Position numbers and translations under genes: made by a program | In this document: piece after piece, positions 63,692 to 64,000 of the stretch | Numbering within the stretch: the first letter of the stretch is position 1 | How the letters are laid out: the number at the start of each line of letters is the position of its first letter | The notes under the pieces: generated by a model | Seen by the model: the letters and a program-made list of their open reading frames with translations, nothing else | Databases searched by the model: none | Told to the model about the DNA's origin: nothing | From: Aureimonas pseudogalii | GTDB lineage: Bacteria; Pseudomonadota; Alphaproteobacteria; Rhizobiales; Rhizobiaceae | Assembly: GCF_014196835.1 (NCBI RefSeq) | Contig: NZ_JACIEK010000005.1 | Location: forward strand, 1 to 64,000 | Direction: 5' to 3' | Length of the DNA: 64,000 nt

Positions 63692-64000
63692 ATGGACTTT
63701 CTGTTTCGCGCAGTGGGACTGTCAAGCCATGCGGTTCTCGGCATTCTCGTCGGCATCGCGGTCTTCGCCACGTTCCTGACCATCGCGCTTCCGTTGCTGG
63801 GCGGGCGCGAACTGAAGACACGTATGAAGGCGGTGGCGCTCGAACGCGACCAAGTGCGCGCGCAGGCCCGCGCCCGCATGTCGAGCGACAAGGACGCCGG
63901 CCGCAAGGGGCTGCGGCAGGAGGTCGATCGCTCCTTCGCGGCCAAGGTCGTGGAGAAGCTCGACCTGCGCAAGGCGCTCGTCGACGACGCCACGCTCGCC
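63692..64000 (+). CDS. tadC: Start of TadC (partial)
   Basis: First 103 residues of the second T2SSF-family platform protein: MDFLFRAVGLSSHAVLGILV begins the first helix, followed by a basic, helical linker (ERDQVRAQARARMSSDKDAG). The frame runs off the right end of the window without a stop. Position after tadB and the helix-then-linker layout give the assignment. Confidence 0.85.
   Translation, partial: MDFLFRAVGLSSHAVLGILVGIAVFATFLTIALPLLGGRELKTRMKAVALERDQVRAQARARMSSDKDAGRKGLRQEVDRSFAAKVVEKLDLRKALVDDATLA

Overview
The window is high-GC alphaproteobacterial DNA, most likely from a Hyphomicrobiales (Rhizobiales) member. The basis is the Flp/Tad pilus locus in cpa order, the rhizobial-type TraD-like mobilisation protein and the general gene style. 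I cannot name a genus from sequence alone. It splits into an integrated mobile element (about 408-39807) and the chromosome to its right (39808-64000).

The element sits in the 3' end of a tRNA-Ser(GGA) gene (39791-39880, minus strand). The last 17 bases of that tRNA recur as a direct repeat at 408-424. A tyrosine integrase (37986-39710) lies next to the tRNA, and 12-bp-phased GGGTA(C/T) repeats lie just inside both ends. From left to right it carries: an AraC-type regulator with an HlyD/MacB-like ABC exporter, flanked by two degenerate copies of a ~365-bp repeat; a mobilisation module (MobA/MobL relaxase, two small partner genes, TraD-like protein, DotA/TraY-like membrane protein, and a candidate oriT between the divergent operons); a long minus-strand run of small plasmid-type genes with a tandem duplication and repeated spacers (13.7-19.0 kb); and a Rep-like gene flanked by iteron-like repeats with an AT-rich tract on one side and a TCGA-rich inverted-repeat array on the other. 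Together these describe an integrative mobilisable element, possibly able to replicate after excision, that must borrow a conjugation pore.

The 22-38 kb part is a defence island. It holds a Gabija-like pair (OLD/TOPRIM ATPase-nuclease and UvrD-like helicase), an HsdR_N-type nuclease with an EVE/PUA-like N-terminus, an R2K-clade ATP-grasp protein, a small serine recombinase, an unrecognised two-gene pair, and a restriction-like operon of MmeI-like adenine methylase, SF2 helicase and GIY-YIG nuclease followed by a C5-cytosine methyltransferase. The last operon and the divergent unknown pair are the best candidates for an undescribed system.

The chromosomal part has two loci. The first (40.9-54.8 kb) is nucleoside uptake and salvage: BMP-family binding protein, nucleoside hydrolase, ABC ATPase, two permeases, cytidine deaminase, purine nucleoside phosphorylase, deoxyribose-phosphate aldolase, thymidine phosphorylase, uracil phosphoribosyltransferase, adenosine deaminase and phosphopentomutase. 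Many of these genes overlap by 1-4 bases, implying translational coupling. The second (54.9-64.0 kb) is the Flp/Tad pilus: an orphan CpaC N-domain protein, two Flp pilins, prepilin peptidase CpaA, CpaB, secretin CpaC, CpaD, CpaE, CpaF, TadB and the start of TadC, which runs off the window.
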